This document shows, piece after piece, positions 1 through 12,965 of a DNA stretch of 64,000 bases (position 1 is its first letter; each line of letters begins with the position of its first letter). The notes under the pieces were generated by a model that saw only the letters and a list, made by a program, of their open reading frames with translations, did no database searches and was not told where the DNA came from. The stretch is from Trichaptum fuscoviolaceum (lineage: Eukaryota > Basidiomycota > Agaricomycetes > Hymenochaetales > Trichaptaceae): assembly GCA_910574455.1 (NCBI GenBank), contig CAJSYZ010000012.1, positions 1,915,317-1,979,316 of the forward strand, given 5' to 3'. A program made the position numbers and the translations under genes.

Positions 1-1750
1 TCCCCTTCGCTCACGTCTCATTACTTCCAAGGAACTTTGAAACGACATGCTCGTCAGCTATCACAGCTCTCCAACCACACCAACTTCCGCATATACTTTT
101 CCCATCGCTTTGCAGTAATTCAGACTCTCTGCTTCGTCACTATTTGCAGATTCTGCACCATTTCGCTCGAGTGGTGTCTGCTCAACTTTACCTTCCATTC
201 TACCTTTAAACCTCAATAGAAAGTATTCTTGTTACTCTTGTTTTTGCTGTCCGTGCCACCCGGTCAGTGGCAGGACCAGCCCAGTCATCGCTACCCAAGC
301 ACACCAAAACGTCCGCCAAGTTCTTGTGCTACACGTTGACTGATTCGCCTCCTTCGACTATCCTGCGCACACTGGCAGGGTGCGGCTTCCAATGCAAACC
401 GGACAACCATCCATCAACTTGTTCACCATCGATTTACGCCTTTGCCTCCGCCGCGCCAACAAACCCTCCGTCACGATTCTCGAGGGCGCTACTCGCGGAG
501 CAATGGAGCTAGCATTGAACTCGACACTGCCAGTATAGCAGAGGCTTTTCATTAAATTGTAAGCAGCATTCTTCTTAGACCCTCGATTGCATACTGAATA
601 TCATGGTTAGTGTACGCCTCGGGTCCATTAGTTTTGGACAACATTTCCCCTTCCGAAAACGTAAGCATATTCCTCTGCTTCGGTTCATGAATACCATGCT
701 CACCTTCAGACGCAGTGTAGGAGTTTGCCACCCAGACATCCATAACTCTAGGTCAAATCTGTTAAGTGGCAGACCACTTCTGAAAACGTGAGCACTTACA
801 CTCTTATTTGCTTGCTATATTTCTCCCCTCAGTCTTTGAAGATTGCCATCTAGTCTTCAATAACCATCCTGGTGCAGTTACTGAAGCGCCCGAGTTTGCG
901 TCCATTGAGCAACCTCGTTAGTCATCCGCTACTGCTTCCGTCATGACAGTTCCTCGAGTCTCTGACATTCGCCTGTCAGCATCCTTCAATACATGCAACT
1001 TGTCGGACTAGCGCCAATCGTCCCATTGCTCACCAGTTACCTTCCACAAGGATGCTGACGAGCGTCGTGTGAAGTCCCGTGTTGCTCGACATTTTCTACT
1101 TGCTGCCCCTCTTCGAAGTTGGCGTGCACATATCTTTTGTTACGCGCTGCCATCCTAACTCCTTATAGCGGTGATCGAAAGGGATCCATCCCTGCCGTGC
1201 TTAGCAGGCCCATATCCCAAGAAAGCAAAGCATGAAAGAAGTGATCACGAGTAGAGTCACCCCGTCCTGAGGTCTCAAGAGCCTTGATTCTAGCAACTGA
1301 ATCTATGCTGCGACCCATTCAATTGACCCTCTCAGCCACTCTCGGTCGATTGTTGTTGAAATGACGTTGTGGTGCCTTATCAACAGCAGGACTGTGCACG
1401 GTCCTGTTGGTGGTTTTGCCTAGACCAGGCATTTCTTCATCAGCTGCAGATCTAGGCCAGATCTAATGCTGCAAGGTTTCACTAGACAAACTGCGCATAG
1501 GCCAGGCTCAGTCTCGTCGGCGTCAAGGTTTCCCACTACGCGCACACAGTCTCGCGCACACTATTTCAGCTTTCCGCGCAAAGACTCCTCCCAAGACTGC
1601 AATGCCGACCATCGCTCCTGGACATTCTGCTCTTTGCCACTCTTGCCTAGCTCTGTACTCGCTCTGCTTCTGTGGTCCTTTCCCCTCACCTAGGGACCTT
1701 CGGATAGCTCCCGCTCTAGAAAGCAGCCTGGATTGACTCCTACTCTGAGT
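1..1750. other. gene-poor stretch at window start
   Basis: I see no supported gene here. Open frames are short, overlap on both strands and match no family I recognise. A half-copy of the CACTGGCAG motif described in the findings lies at 370-378. The sequence may be the edge of an intergenic region or old degenerate repeat. Confidence 0.5.
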
Positions 1751-2690
1751 CGGCATGTCTTTTCTTCTCATATATACCCGGACTCATCTCGTTTCAATCT
1801 CCTGCGGGACAACACACAATTACCGAGGAACGGCTGGCATCACTGCTTCGACCTATTAGAAGAAATACACTATTATTTGTTACAAAATCTTCGCTGCCAG
1901 ACTTAACATTTGACTATGCCCACCATTAGGATTTCCTGGCGGTCTACAAGACCGATCAACATCAAGACCGTCTTCCACTTGGCATTGATTCGTCTCTCTG
2001 CCACTCCCATTGGATCGGTCTACAGGCAAACTTCCCTTCTCCCTAATTTTGTTTCCTCTCCTTCCTTCTTGTCTCTTAATCTTCTGCTGGACAATACTCG
2101 ACACTCAAGGAGTCTTGTGAACTACCGCACGCAATTTCTGAACACAGGCTGGTTATCACCGCATCGGCCTATTAGAAGATTTACACTATTGGTTGTAACA
2201 GAATCCGATCACCTCAGGTGATTTGATTGATCATGCCAAACAATCGGAATTTGTGGTGGTCTTAAAGACCGTTCAAGATCAGGACCATCTTCCATCGGAC
2301 ACTGATTCGCCTCTTTGTCGCGCTCTTTGGATAGGTCTACTAGCTATAAACCACAATGTCTATCAAAACTACACTCTCTCAGTCTCCTCTTATATATCAC
2401 AGACTCCTTTTTCCGTCGATGCTCGATTCTCAAGGAGTCTCGCGAGCTTCCACTTGTAAATTATAATTACTGGACTGGCAATCACTGTTTCGGCCAACTA
2501 GAAGGTATCACGCTTCGCCAGGGATCGCCACTCTTGTAGGGACATACATTCCTCTTCTTCGGTCGTCATGAAACAGCGTTCGCTTTCGGGCTTAGCACTT
2601 ACCACGCCAAACATCCGGAATTCTCTAAGTTCTGGAGACCATTCTGGCACAAACTTACATGCAGTGTTATATATGTATTGTACTAAATTA
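1750..2690. repeat. degenerate tandem repeat, about three units of 316-326 bp
   Basis: Landmarks recur in the same order. CCTATTAGAAGA-type sequence is at about 1852, 2168 and (as CCAACTAGAAGG) 2494. GATTCG followed by a CTCT stretch and GGAT.GGTCTAC is near 1987 and 2304. ATGCCAAACAATCGGAAT at 2233 recurs as ACGCCAAACATCCGGAAT near 2603. CTCAAGGAGTCT is near 2105 and 2430. Divergence is high, so the duplication is old. No protein is conserved between units. The repeats could be remnants of a transposon, of promoters, or of a non-coding RNA. Confidence 0.6.
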
Positions 2691-3014
2691 TAACTATATA
2701 TGGTAGCCTACTCTCATCTAATATATTTGACTTCATGGCGTGCGGTCTACGGGGTACCGATCAATGCCGGTCGGCAGTACTGCCACACAGCCCAAAAAGG
2801 GGGCAGGTCACAGACTGTTGCCATAGTTCTGGCACTGCCAGTGGCACAAATCGTCGTCACACGCTCACTTCCAGGCCGCCCATTTCACCAAATTATGGCG
2901 ATGACTCCATCCTATCCTCCAAGTTGGTTCGAAGACATCAATGAGAACGTAGCAAGTATACCATGGGTTTGATTTACATTAAATGCACCCGAACAGGACG
3001 CAATATGATGTAGA
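2691..3014. other. intergenic, no gene seen
   Basis: No supported gene. One exact copy of the near-palindrome CACTGCCAGTG lies at 2833-2843, inside a slightly longer dyad (GGCACTGCCAGTGGCAC). Confidence 0.5.
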
Positions 3015-3344
3015 CTATCGTACGCTATGCTCCTCGACGTGATAAGCCCGGGTCAAGTCGAGAAAGGTCTGTCCGCGCAAAGTCACGCGATAGTTGTGTA
3101 TGAGATTTAACAACATAATGTGGCTTTCCGTAGGTTTGTTCTCCCTCGGCATAGTAGGAATCTTCATGTTGAAGATCTGCAGGTCGGCGAGGCGGGGTGA
3201 AATCTTTTGATTGTTAGCGTCGTAGACCGCTGCAATCGATAGACCGGGTTCTTCGGCTACGATACGCAATACCAGCCCGTTTGTTCCAGGGAGGTTGAAT
3301 TCATAGTCTGGCTGCAAGGGATGCCCACCTGGAGTCATAGGCAT
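3015..3344 (-). CDS. unknown ~105-residue family, array copy 1
   Basis: The product is 109 residues, with no signal peptide, membrane segment or family I recognise. It shares a clear core with the two genes upstream: QPDY followed by LPG near the N terminus, then GLS.AAVYDA in the middle, NYRV towards the end and DL.RAYHVEE at the C terminus. The start is the ATG just before the QPDY block. Upstream, a GTGAGT donor and a TTCGTAG acceptor just before the ATG suggest an intron in the 5' leader, as in the other copies. This copy has the most divergent N terminus. Function is unknown. The conserved hydrophobic-charged pattern suggests a small folded intracellular domain, which is inference. Confidence 0.6.
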   Translation of the reverse strand: MPMTPGGHPLQPDYEFNLPGTNGLVLRIVAEEPGLSIAAVYDANNQKISPRLADLQIFNMKIPTMPRENKPTESHIMLLNLIHNYRVTLRGQTFLDLTRAYHVEEHSVR

Positions 3345-3819
3345 AACTATCTACGAAGATGAGCTCCATCAGATCATGGTTATAATTATCATCAGAGATA
3401 CTCACAAGTGATGAGCGATTCACGAGGAAAAGGTTGAATGGGTGTAGGATGAATAATGGGCTGAAAGAGTTTGGAAGCTTTATCATTCTTGGTCAGTTGC
3501 TAACCATTATCACTCAGTTACGTACTACCGTGGACATTATGCCCGTGGTAGACATATTATTTTATTGTTTCGGACTTCAAGACTCGATGCGCTTTATCAA
3601 ACGAGCTACGGAATTATCGTCTCACTCGAAGTACAATATGCGGTGCAGCGCATTGTTATCCTTACTCTTTGCGTGAGACTGGTGCGTATACAACAACATG
3701 ATTTCTTTGCAAAACATTCAACAAACGAGGACAGCAGAAAGCAGAGCAAAGTGAAAACATTGCCTCGGGTAAGCATGCTTTTGTTTATACAGGTGAATCT
3801 CTCCGCTCTGGCCCATTGA

Positions 3820-4137
3820 TTATTCGTAGTGCTCGACGTGATGCGCAACGATTAGATCAAAGATAATCTTTCCGTTGTAAGCAACTCTGTAGTTGAAGTA
3901 TTGGTTGATGAGAAAGCGGTAGTCCGTCTCAGTCATGGTCTTGCACTGTCGCCGCGCAACATCGACACTCATGTTGTGCAGTTCCACAAGACCGGGATGG
4001 ACTACCTGACCAGCAGCATCATAGACTGCAGCAAAAGAAAGCCCGGGCTGTACGGGTGTGATGCGAAAGGTTTTCCCCTCATTTCCCGGCAAGGAAATAA
4101 TGCAGGGGGGCTCCGAGAAATCTTGATTCGCGGCCAT
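3820..4137 (-). CDS. unknown ~105-residue family, array copy 2
   Basis: The product is 105 residues and belongs to the same family as the genes at 3015-3344 and 4980-5288. It has SLPGNEGKTFRI at about 17-28, QPGLSFAAVYDA at about 32-43, FNYRVAYNG near 85 and FDLI.AHHVEHYE at the end. The ATG sits three bases after a TTCGCAG acceptor, with a GTGCGT donor about 65 bp upstream, so a leader intron is likely. The surrounding sequence is repeated too: GCGTGAGACTGGTG occurs downstream of this copy and in the next spacer, so whole units were duplicated, not only coding sequence. No catalytic motif is recognised. Confidence 0.6.
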   Translation of the reverse strand: MAANQDFSEPPCIISLPGNEGKTFRITPVQPGLSFAAVYDAAGQVVHPGLVELHNMSVDVARRQCKTMTETDYRFLINQYFNYRVAYNGKIIFDLIVAHHVEHYE

Positions 4138-4979
4138 TGTCTGCGAAGGAACTTTCCATCATGATTAGTTGACTAACATAAAGTACTAAGGCTCGCTCAG
4201 TACGCACGTTTGACGAGATGATGCGATTGAGTACGGATCGGGACGAAAAGTGGTGAAGAAACCGAAGCAACTTCAGCAAGTTATCAAAGCTGTTTGCAAT
4301 TGTTTGCCAGTGGTACCATTCTGCCATGTAGCTTGTGTTTGTAAAGAAAAAAAGGCATAGCGTCTATTGTCGCCGCCAGGCCAAACGCCCCCGGGCCTAT
4401 TACTTACTTAGACGTTCCCGAGCCAATCGCAACCTCAGACGCCGTTCTCATTGTGGTCTTGGCGTCGACGGTGATTTGGGTCAGATGTCCGAGCTCCCCT
4501 TTAGGCTTCCGGTGCCCTTGTTCACCATATCAATGCAATTTACTCCGGTACAATCATTACTCAACTACTGGTCCTTCGCGTGAGACTGGTGTATATAGTA
4601 TAACAGCATTTCTTTACATCTTCAAACCATCAGAGGCAACACGAAACGCTTTCTTGACGGCGATGTGACCAAAAGTCCGAGCTACCCATAAAGCTAGTAT
4701 CAGGTTCGCTGTGTCCCTGTGTTCCTTATCTTCGCCGTCAATTAGTCACGAAATTAGTTATTCGCTGGATCTTTTGTACCCATGTCTGAGTTTACTGCTC
4801 AGTGTTGCAGGTACTGATTGCTGCCGGTTCTTTTTGTTTTTTGTATGAATTTGGTGATTACATTGCAACATTATCTCTTTGCAAAACATTAATTAAACTG
4901 GCAGCAGAAGTATAACACAATCATATGACCATAGTCTATGCGGTGGATAGTCTATACAGATGGTTGATTTTGATTTGCC
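4138..4979. other. spacer of the tandem array
   Basis: This spacer lies between copies 2 and 3. It contains the leader region of copy 2 and sequence repeated from the previous spacer, including GCGTGAGACTGGTG (about 4578, matching about 3673) and CTCTTTGCAAAACATT (about 4876, partly matching about 3705). No separate gene is supported. Confidence 0.5.
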
Positions 4980-5288
4980 TTAATAGTCATAGGGCACCAT
5001 GTGATAAGCGCAAATGAGATCAAAGAGATTTCGTCCGTTATACGTTACTCGATAATTGAAGACGAAGTTGATGAGAAACCTGTTATCTTTCAACGGCTTG
5101 TTTTCCCTCGGCGTGTCGGGGATACTGAGGTTGTAGACTTTCAAGGGCCCTGGTGGGATAATCTGATGAGCAGCGTCATAGACTGCAGCAAGTGAGAGTC
5201 CTGGCTGATCCCTGTAGATGCGAAAGGTCAGGCCCTCCTCTCCTGGCAAGGGAAATGTGTAGTCGGGTTGCCAGAGAGCTGTAGACAT
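4980..5288 (-). CDS. unknown ~105-residue family, array copy 3
   Basis: The product is 102 residues and gives the cleanest version of the family: WQPDYTFPLPG at about 7-17, LTFRI, QPGLSLAAVYDAAHQ at about 28-42, an acidic and basic middle (PRENKP), then FLINFVFNYRVTYNG and DLICAYHMV at the end. The ATG lies just after the acceptor ATACGCAGGAA, and a GTGCGT donor is about 65 bp further upstream, giving a leader intron. An upstream open frame (from about 5475) could be a coding first exon, but its phase does not fit the core frame. The preferred start is therefore 5288. Confidence 0.6.
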   Translation of the reverse strand: MSTALWQPDYTFPLPGEEGLTFRIYRDQPGLSLAAVYDAAHQIIPPGPLKVYNLSIPDTPRENKPLKDNRFLINFVFNYRVTYNGRNLFDLICAYHMVPYDY

Positions 5289-5795
5289 TTCCTGCGTATA
5301 TTCTGTTAGAACAATGGTTATGTTAGAAGTATTTCGTTAGTATACGCACGTTGGATAAGCAGATGCAAACGCGGATTTGGGATTACAGCACGGGGATAGA
5401 TGATAGTATGCGGGACTAACTTGAGCGAACCACTTAATCCATCAAGTTGCAACTGAGCCCTTTTATTGTCCGCCATCGCTAACACGTACAATAACAAACG
5501 GAAGTGCTGTGGCCGGCGCCGAAAGCTGGGATTCATTCTGATGGTCTCGCTACTAAACCAATTTGAGTCATGTGTATTTGACTTGGAACTAGATGCAGAC
5601 TATGCGTCAATCCGGGGCCGCCGCAGTGGTAAATGTATTGGAAAGGTTACATAAATATACCTTGTTTGCTATTCTGCCAAGACGAGTGGAAAATGCCTGG
5701 TAGATCCATACCTAGTATGTCAGGGCCCAATACTACTACATGAACAAGTTCAGGCCGAACACGCCCAAGAGGAGGTATTATTTCCTCTTAAGCAT

Positions 5796-5905
5796 TATGA
5801 ACGGCAGCGATGGATTGTCTGGGCTGATCGCATTCACGCGAAAGGCTCTCCGCTCATTCCCAGGCAAGAGAATCACAGTATGTAGTCCGGCGACATGATG
5901 TTTAA
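5796..5905 (-). pseudogene. decayed fourth copy of the ~105-residue family
   Basis: On the minus strand a short stretch restores the family pattern LLPGNE followed by AFRV and then a P..PSLPF segment. It is interrupted by stop codons and a frameshift, and the C-terminal NYRV/AYHV half is gone. Upstream (5980-6060) it keeps the conserved leader with the GTGCGTAT donor seen before copy 3, which shows it descends from a complete unit. It is the distal end of the array, next to chk1. Confidence 0.55.
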
Positions 5906-6252
5906 GTCAAGGCCATGATCTACAGACTAGTGAACTCTGTTAGCAGGCAATTATAACGTGGATGCTCATATACGCACTTTTGATAAACAAGTGTAGATGA
6001 TACACGGATGGAGTTGGGATACCAGTGGCCAACTTCTACAGGATCGGACATGGACCTCAACTTGGAGCTTTCACCGCATAGTTCGCTACCCTGCAATATT
6101 GCGAGTTATGTGTGGTATACCCCTAGCAGTCAGGCAAAGCAGCGATCGTACTGAACCGAGATGAAAACCACAAGGACAGTTCACCTTAGTTTATAACACA
6201 ATAGATCTCAAACTATAATACATTCAGAACTCATATTATCCGTCGTTCTGGC

Positions 6253-8255
<2,003 letters not shown>

Positions 8256-9343
8256 GTGTCCAGGATGTCGTTTTGTAGTTTTTCAGTAATGTATAGCTTA
8301 GAAGTGGCGATAATCAAGACAATGTAAAAAGAGAGATCGCGTGGATGAATGTAAGTATCAAGTCAGAAGTGAAGGACAGTCATAGAGACGACTCCGGCTC
8401 TTTCATACGCGAGGGCGTTAAGCGCGTCCGTCACGCAGAAGTCACATCGTGTTTGTGACGCTAGTTTTGATCACGAACATTGACCGCCGCACACTGGCAG
8501 TGCATATCTCACACTCTCACCATCAAGACTTTCCGCCACGCAATCTACGAGATGAGCTTATACTCGCCAGGTAATCCGACCTTTCCAATGAGTACATCTC
8601 CTTGGTCTATTCGAGGGTAGGTCGACGTAGGGCGAATTCAGCGATTTTCGACGCTGCATTACATGGGTATACGTCGGGGCGGAGTGATAGTTTCCAAGGA
8701 TCCTAGCCCTCGGTTACAACACTCGCAGGAAGAGGTGCATCTCTCGCTAGAGGCGGGGAAAGCCCATCCGCGTCTTGGTCCTTAGAAGCCCGGGATTGTT
8801 TCACCGAGAACTAGATGGAAACCGGAGCCAGTCGTGTGTAGAGAATGAGCCGAAGATGCCCTTTGAAGACGCTGTACAGTCGATGACCATGGATGATGTC
8901 TGAAAGTGAACTCATTGTGCTCTTCGTCACCATTGAATGCATGAGTAATTACAGGGAACATTCAAGTCATATGAAGACCGCCACTGTACGAATTCTCTGC
9001 ATGGCCCTAACATTTCTTATATTGCGATATACTCATCCTTTCCTACATAGTGGGAATGTCATAGACAAAATGCAAGTAGAGGAAATTGGTTAACCATCTC
9101 ATATCGTGTTCAATACTTTTGTCGGTCATACAAACACCTTCCACGACCATACAAGCACTGCAAACGGCCTAAAGCACCAGAACAAATGCGATGCAGGTGT
9201 CGATGATAAAGTTGAGTGAGTTAGTGGGGTCTCTCCGTCATTCACTTGGTACATCATGGACCTGGAACTCGGTGCGCTTGCGGATGATTCAAGGCCAGAA
9301 AAAGCGATCAGTTGAAAGATATCAAATACACATGAAAAATATT
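8256..9343. other. intergenic region upstream of chk1
   Basis: This holds the chk1 promoter side and the PUP3 3' flank. I see no supported gene. The near-palindrome CACTGGCAGTG lies at 8492-8502, about 240 bp upstream of the chk1 start. Confidence 0.5.
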
Positions 9344-10204
9344 CTAGTCCATCCTCGCTTTCAGCGTGCGAGTGATGACTTTATCATATGTACTAGAGAA
9401 CAGCACGCTCGTCAGCAGAACGAACATCACAAACTGCACAAGTTGCAATGACCGGGCACTCACATAACATGTACCAAAGCACCCCAACCCGAATACGCAT
9501 CACGGTCCACCGCATTGAGCAGCGTTTGCGAGATCGTCTCGAATAGATCCTCCGGCTCCAGATCAGGCTCCCACAAGCCCTCAGCAACACCAAACAGCTT
9601 CGAGCTCGCCGTGCCGGACACGACGAAGTCCTTCGCGAAGTTCAGGCATCCAATGAGGTCCGTCGCGGCGATGAAGGGCTCAATTTTGCCTGTCGGGGTC
9701 TTCGAGATGCCTGCGACGACGGGCTCGACGAAGTAGGGCCCAAAGCGTCGTTGGTACAGTGTGGACGAAACTAGGCGCGCGAACGTCTCGGGTTCGATTT
9801 CTCGCTCTTCTTTAATTGTGTACATGTTGACCCGGTACCGGAAGCGTTCTCGTCTGTGCATAATACGTGAGTTGGCATTCTCAACCGACATAAGCCCAGA
9901 CAAACGCACAAGGTGGCGACATCAGTAGCAAGACCAGGCAGACCTAGGAATATCCGGTCTGTTACAGGAAAGATCTGTGGAACATAAAGTCTTAGAGTGT
10001 CGTCAATATAGACAGTAGCTTGGACACACCTTCTCATGGTCACAAGAAATCGTCAGCGCCTGGTTTCCCAACCGCAAATCGCAGGCAATAGCAACACAAT
10101 CCTTGCCCACCATGGCCACCACGGACCCTCCATTATATTCCATAATCGACTATAAAAGCCATTAGATACCACCGTTTGCGAATGCATTTCAGTCCTCTTA
10201 CCAT
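9344..10204 (-). CDS. PUP3: 20S proteasome subunit beta type-3
   Basis: This is a structural beta subunit of the 20S proteasome core. Five exons were read: 10204-10202, 10149-10030, 9974-9910, 9853-9474 and 9392-9344. The protein begins MSIMEYNGG, as in animal beta-3 subunits. It continues VAMVGKDCVAIACDLRLGNQ, then FLGLPGLATDV, KEEREIEPETFARLVSS, RRFGPYFVEPVVAG and FVVSGTASSKLFGVAE, and ends DKVITRTLKARMD. The length of about 205 residues is normal. The mature N-terminal catalytic threonine of active beta subunits is absent, as expected for beta-3. Exon 1 contains only the ATG. An internal ATG in exon 2 could initiate a product three residues shorter. The 81-bp last intron could be missed by automatic callers, because read-through stops at once. 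Confidence 0.93.
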
Positions 10205-10682
10205 GATGACTGCCTTTGTTTCTTTTGGTTTATGACAATGATGGGTATGAAGGACGAACAGAAGAACAAGGTGAGGAACAGGTGCACGCGTACTCTAACG
10301 CTCGCCAGCAACTTCGAAAGTGAACGACGCGTAACCTGGACGCGTATACGTCTAGTAATGATTACGTCATCTACTAAACTGATATTTTCATCTTGGACCT
10401 ATTTTTTGAAGTTCATGCTTGTACTTCGTCTAAAAGCACTTTTTTGTCGTTTTTATGGTGCGCTCTCCTCTTACCATAGTACATCTACTACTTCTGGTTA
10501 TTGCTGGTGACATTTGGCACTGAATTCAGGCTCAAAGAGAAGTCCAGACTGCCAAACATTACATTTAGATTTCCTTCTGCCATTTCATTAACGTACATCC
10601 ACAAGAGTCCATTGAGGTATAAACTAATTATGAGCTGCTAATTTGCGCTGGAGGTGGGACCGACGGTAAGTTCATGTTCATA
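10205..10682. other. short intergenic region
   Basis: This lies between PUP3 and the CsbD-like gene. No supported gene or RNA is seen. Confidence 0.5.
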
Positions 10683-11712
10683 TCAGAGTTTGCGGGTTAG
10701 CGACTGACCGTCCTCGGCTTTGTTCCTTGCTCGCATCTCAACATCATTGCTACCAGCACCTTCGGGCTTGACACTCGCGGCTTGCTCATGTGCTCCTTTG
10801 TCAGTCGGATGCGAACTAGGATTCGCAGTTGTACCTATACCTCCCAGTTAATCAACTTATCGTTAAACGGAAAGTGCAGAAATCTCATACCAGCCTCGGT
10901 TTCATCCGTATCCACTTCTGACCTGCGCTTCTTAGATGTTTGTGATGCAACATCATCCTTTGGTTCCTCGTCCTCCTTGTCCTTCTTCTCATCCTCAGGG
11001 TTTTCGAATGGATCTGTTCCTTCATCCTGAAGGATACAAAGCTGTCAAAACCTGCAAGGCATCACTACCAGAGAAAGGACGTACCTTCTCCTTCTGCTTC
11101 CTCTTGAGTTCACCAGTCATTCGCTCTTGGCCTTGTTGCTTCAGACCAGGGTCACGCTTGATGGTTCCTTTCACCTTTTCCTTCAACCCTTGGATACGCT
11201 CGCCCATTGTCTACAGAACACAATTAGCTTCACGTCACATTTTTTGATCTCAAAAGAAGACTTACAACGCGGTTCGCGGAAGCATACTCTGGGCCAACAC
11301 CGTCCAGATGTCCAGCATGAATCTGCTCCGGGTAACCTCCTTCGGGCTCCGTAGGGGCTCCTTGCCCAGCACTTTCTCCACGAGCTGCTCCGCCTTCCTC
11401 CTCCGCTGGCTGCTCGCGCCCAATCTCTTGTTTCTTAGAAGCATTCTGATCTTGAGTCTGGACAGGCTGCGAACTCGCGGGCACGGTTGCTGGCGTTCGG
11501 TCATTCGTGCTCCGCTGCGACTGTGACGACGAATGAATCTGTGATTGTGATTGACTGTCTAGCATATTTGACTGGAGTCCAGTTGTGCTGCTGTGTGTTT
11601 CATTCTGTTGCCCCGGTTGTACAAGACCGTGCGATGGAGTACCTACGTTAGGTGTACTGTATGTACCCTGCGCGTATGGCTGAGGTGTGTTACTTTCGGT
11701 AGCTGTTGACAT
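10683..11712 (-). CDS. CsbD-like hydrophilic stress-type protein
   Basis: The protein starts at MSTATESNTPQPY; an upstream in-frame ATG at 11757 is less likely. The N-terminal half is low-complexity, rich in Ser, Gln, Thr and Pro, and ends in an acidic HAGHLDGVGPEYASANRV segment. Exon 2 encodes MGERIQGLKEKVKGTIK followed by QGQERMTGELKRKQKEK. This resembles the CsbD repeat of bacterial stress proteins, which is often found in fungal hydrophilins. Exons 3 and 4 are highly charged (DPFENPEDEKKDKEDEE, then a KKRRSEVD patch). Introns were read near 11225-11275, 11040-11085 and 10840-10890. The C terminus at 10683 assumes no further splicing. No enzyme motif is present. A role in stress tolerance is family-based inference. 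Confidence 0.65.
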
Positions 11713-12965
11713 TGGAAAAAAATTGACAATGGTGAGTTCGTAGTGGTTTATGCACAAGTGTTGCTATACTGACTTTTATTTCAAAGCGAACTACTTATAT
11801 GATTTCAGATGCAGTACCTGCAAGTATGTCAGAAGTGACGCACAGTGACGTCGAAGTGTTAGGTACGGGTGGTGCTCCTATTTTTAGCATGCCGAACATT
11901 GCCGAGACCTCGATTTAAATATAACCCCACGGAAGGGATTCGCTCAACAAATATGCATGCCTCAAGTTCGTAACAGATACATAAGTATGTATCACTTTCA
12001 CTCGTATTTGCAGAGATACTAATGAACATCAAATACCGCGTAGCTCCAGTGCACGCGAGTACGTCTTGACGACTATGGTGCAGGAGATTACAGTAAATCA
12101 AATTAAGTATAATATGAACTTCGGAAGTCAAATAACGACAAACGTTTAGGACTGAACCACGACTTTGCTCTGTGAGCAGGTATATTGCATCCTTTCACCC
12201 ACGAGAGACGGTAGTCACTAACTTCACACACCCTGCACTTGAAGTGACAGTGTCTTTTACATACTTCATGCCTCTTTGCCCATTTGTCGCTCGATTCGGA
12301 CTCTCAGCGGCCCGCCTTCATCCGAAATCGTCTTCCAGAGAGGCTATCTCGAAATCACGACTCTGATATCCTTCACAACCAAAGGAATCTGACACTTCAG
12401 CAAAAACGTTATATGAACTCGCTGTATAAACCTCGGAAAGACTCGGTTTCAAAATATACTTTAACTCCACAACCCCTTCTGCCGAGGAGACAACATGACC
12501 TCTTGTCATGTTCTCAAGGTCATCGCGGGAGAATGACATACGAATCCCAGCAGCGTTGCTATTCGTTCTCGGTAGCGACAGCGTTATGTTCTTCTCAATT
12601 CCGTGCCTTGGTTTCACCGGTCCCGTCGTCACCATGTTTCGAGATTTCATGTTGCGCAAGTTACGCGGACCGTTTACACCCCGAATAGGTTTATGCTCCA
12701 CCAGATCTCATATGCAACAGCAGACGTTCTCTCTACTATGTCCTACCTTCTCAAGTCCTTTCATGAACTCAGCGGGCCGCTTGGACACAGCGCTCGTTAG
12801 CTCTTCAATGTCGCGGAAAAAGTGTGGATATGGCGATTGTGCAACGTCAGCCTTGTTCAACTTTTCGAGAGCTCGCGACAGTATAAATCGCGAGTCTGAT
12901 CTGACAAGGACCTTAGGCTAATCACTCAGCTCTAAAAGCTCGTCGGTACAGGCTTGCCAGCACTC
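11713..12965. promoter_or_regulatory. upstream region of GH12 gene 1, duplicated at GH12 gene 2
   Basis: From about 12425 to the TATA box this region aligns with the upstream region of the second GH12 gene (about 26240-26725). Shared landmarks include CCTCGGAAAGACTCG, ACATGACCTCTTGT, GGTAGCGA.AGC, TTCGTGCCTTG.TTTCACCG, AGCGG(G)CC and GCAACGTCAGC. Coding-like frames on both strands here are not conserved between the copies, so I read it as promoter. Nothing else is supported between 11713 and 12420. Confidence 0.6.
12881..12887 (+). promoter_or_regulatory. TATA box of GH12 gene 1
   Basis: GTATAAA lies 85 bp before the ATG. The same GTATAAA occurs at the matching position before the second GH12 gene (26717-26723). 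Confidence 0.6.

Noticed and set aside
5318..5536. Possible coding first exon (MADNKRAQLQ..) for array copy 3
   Set aside because: The only good donor leaves the wrong phase for the core frame when joined at the preferred acceptor. The matching exon in copy 2 is not conserved in frame, so a leader intron is preferred.
12284..12921. Overlapping frames of 127-137 residues on both strands upstream of GH12 gene 1
   Set aside because: They fall in the duplicated promoter, and the frames are not conserved in the paralogous region at 26240-26811.
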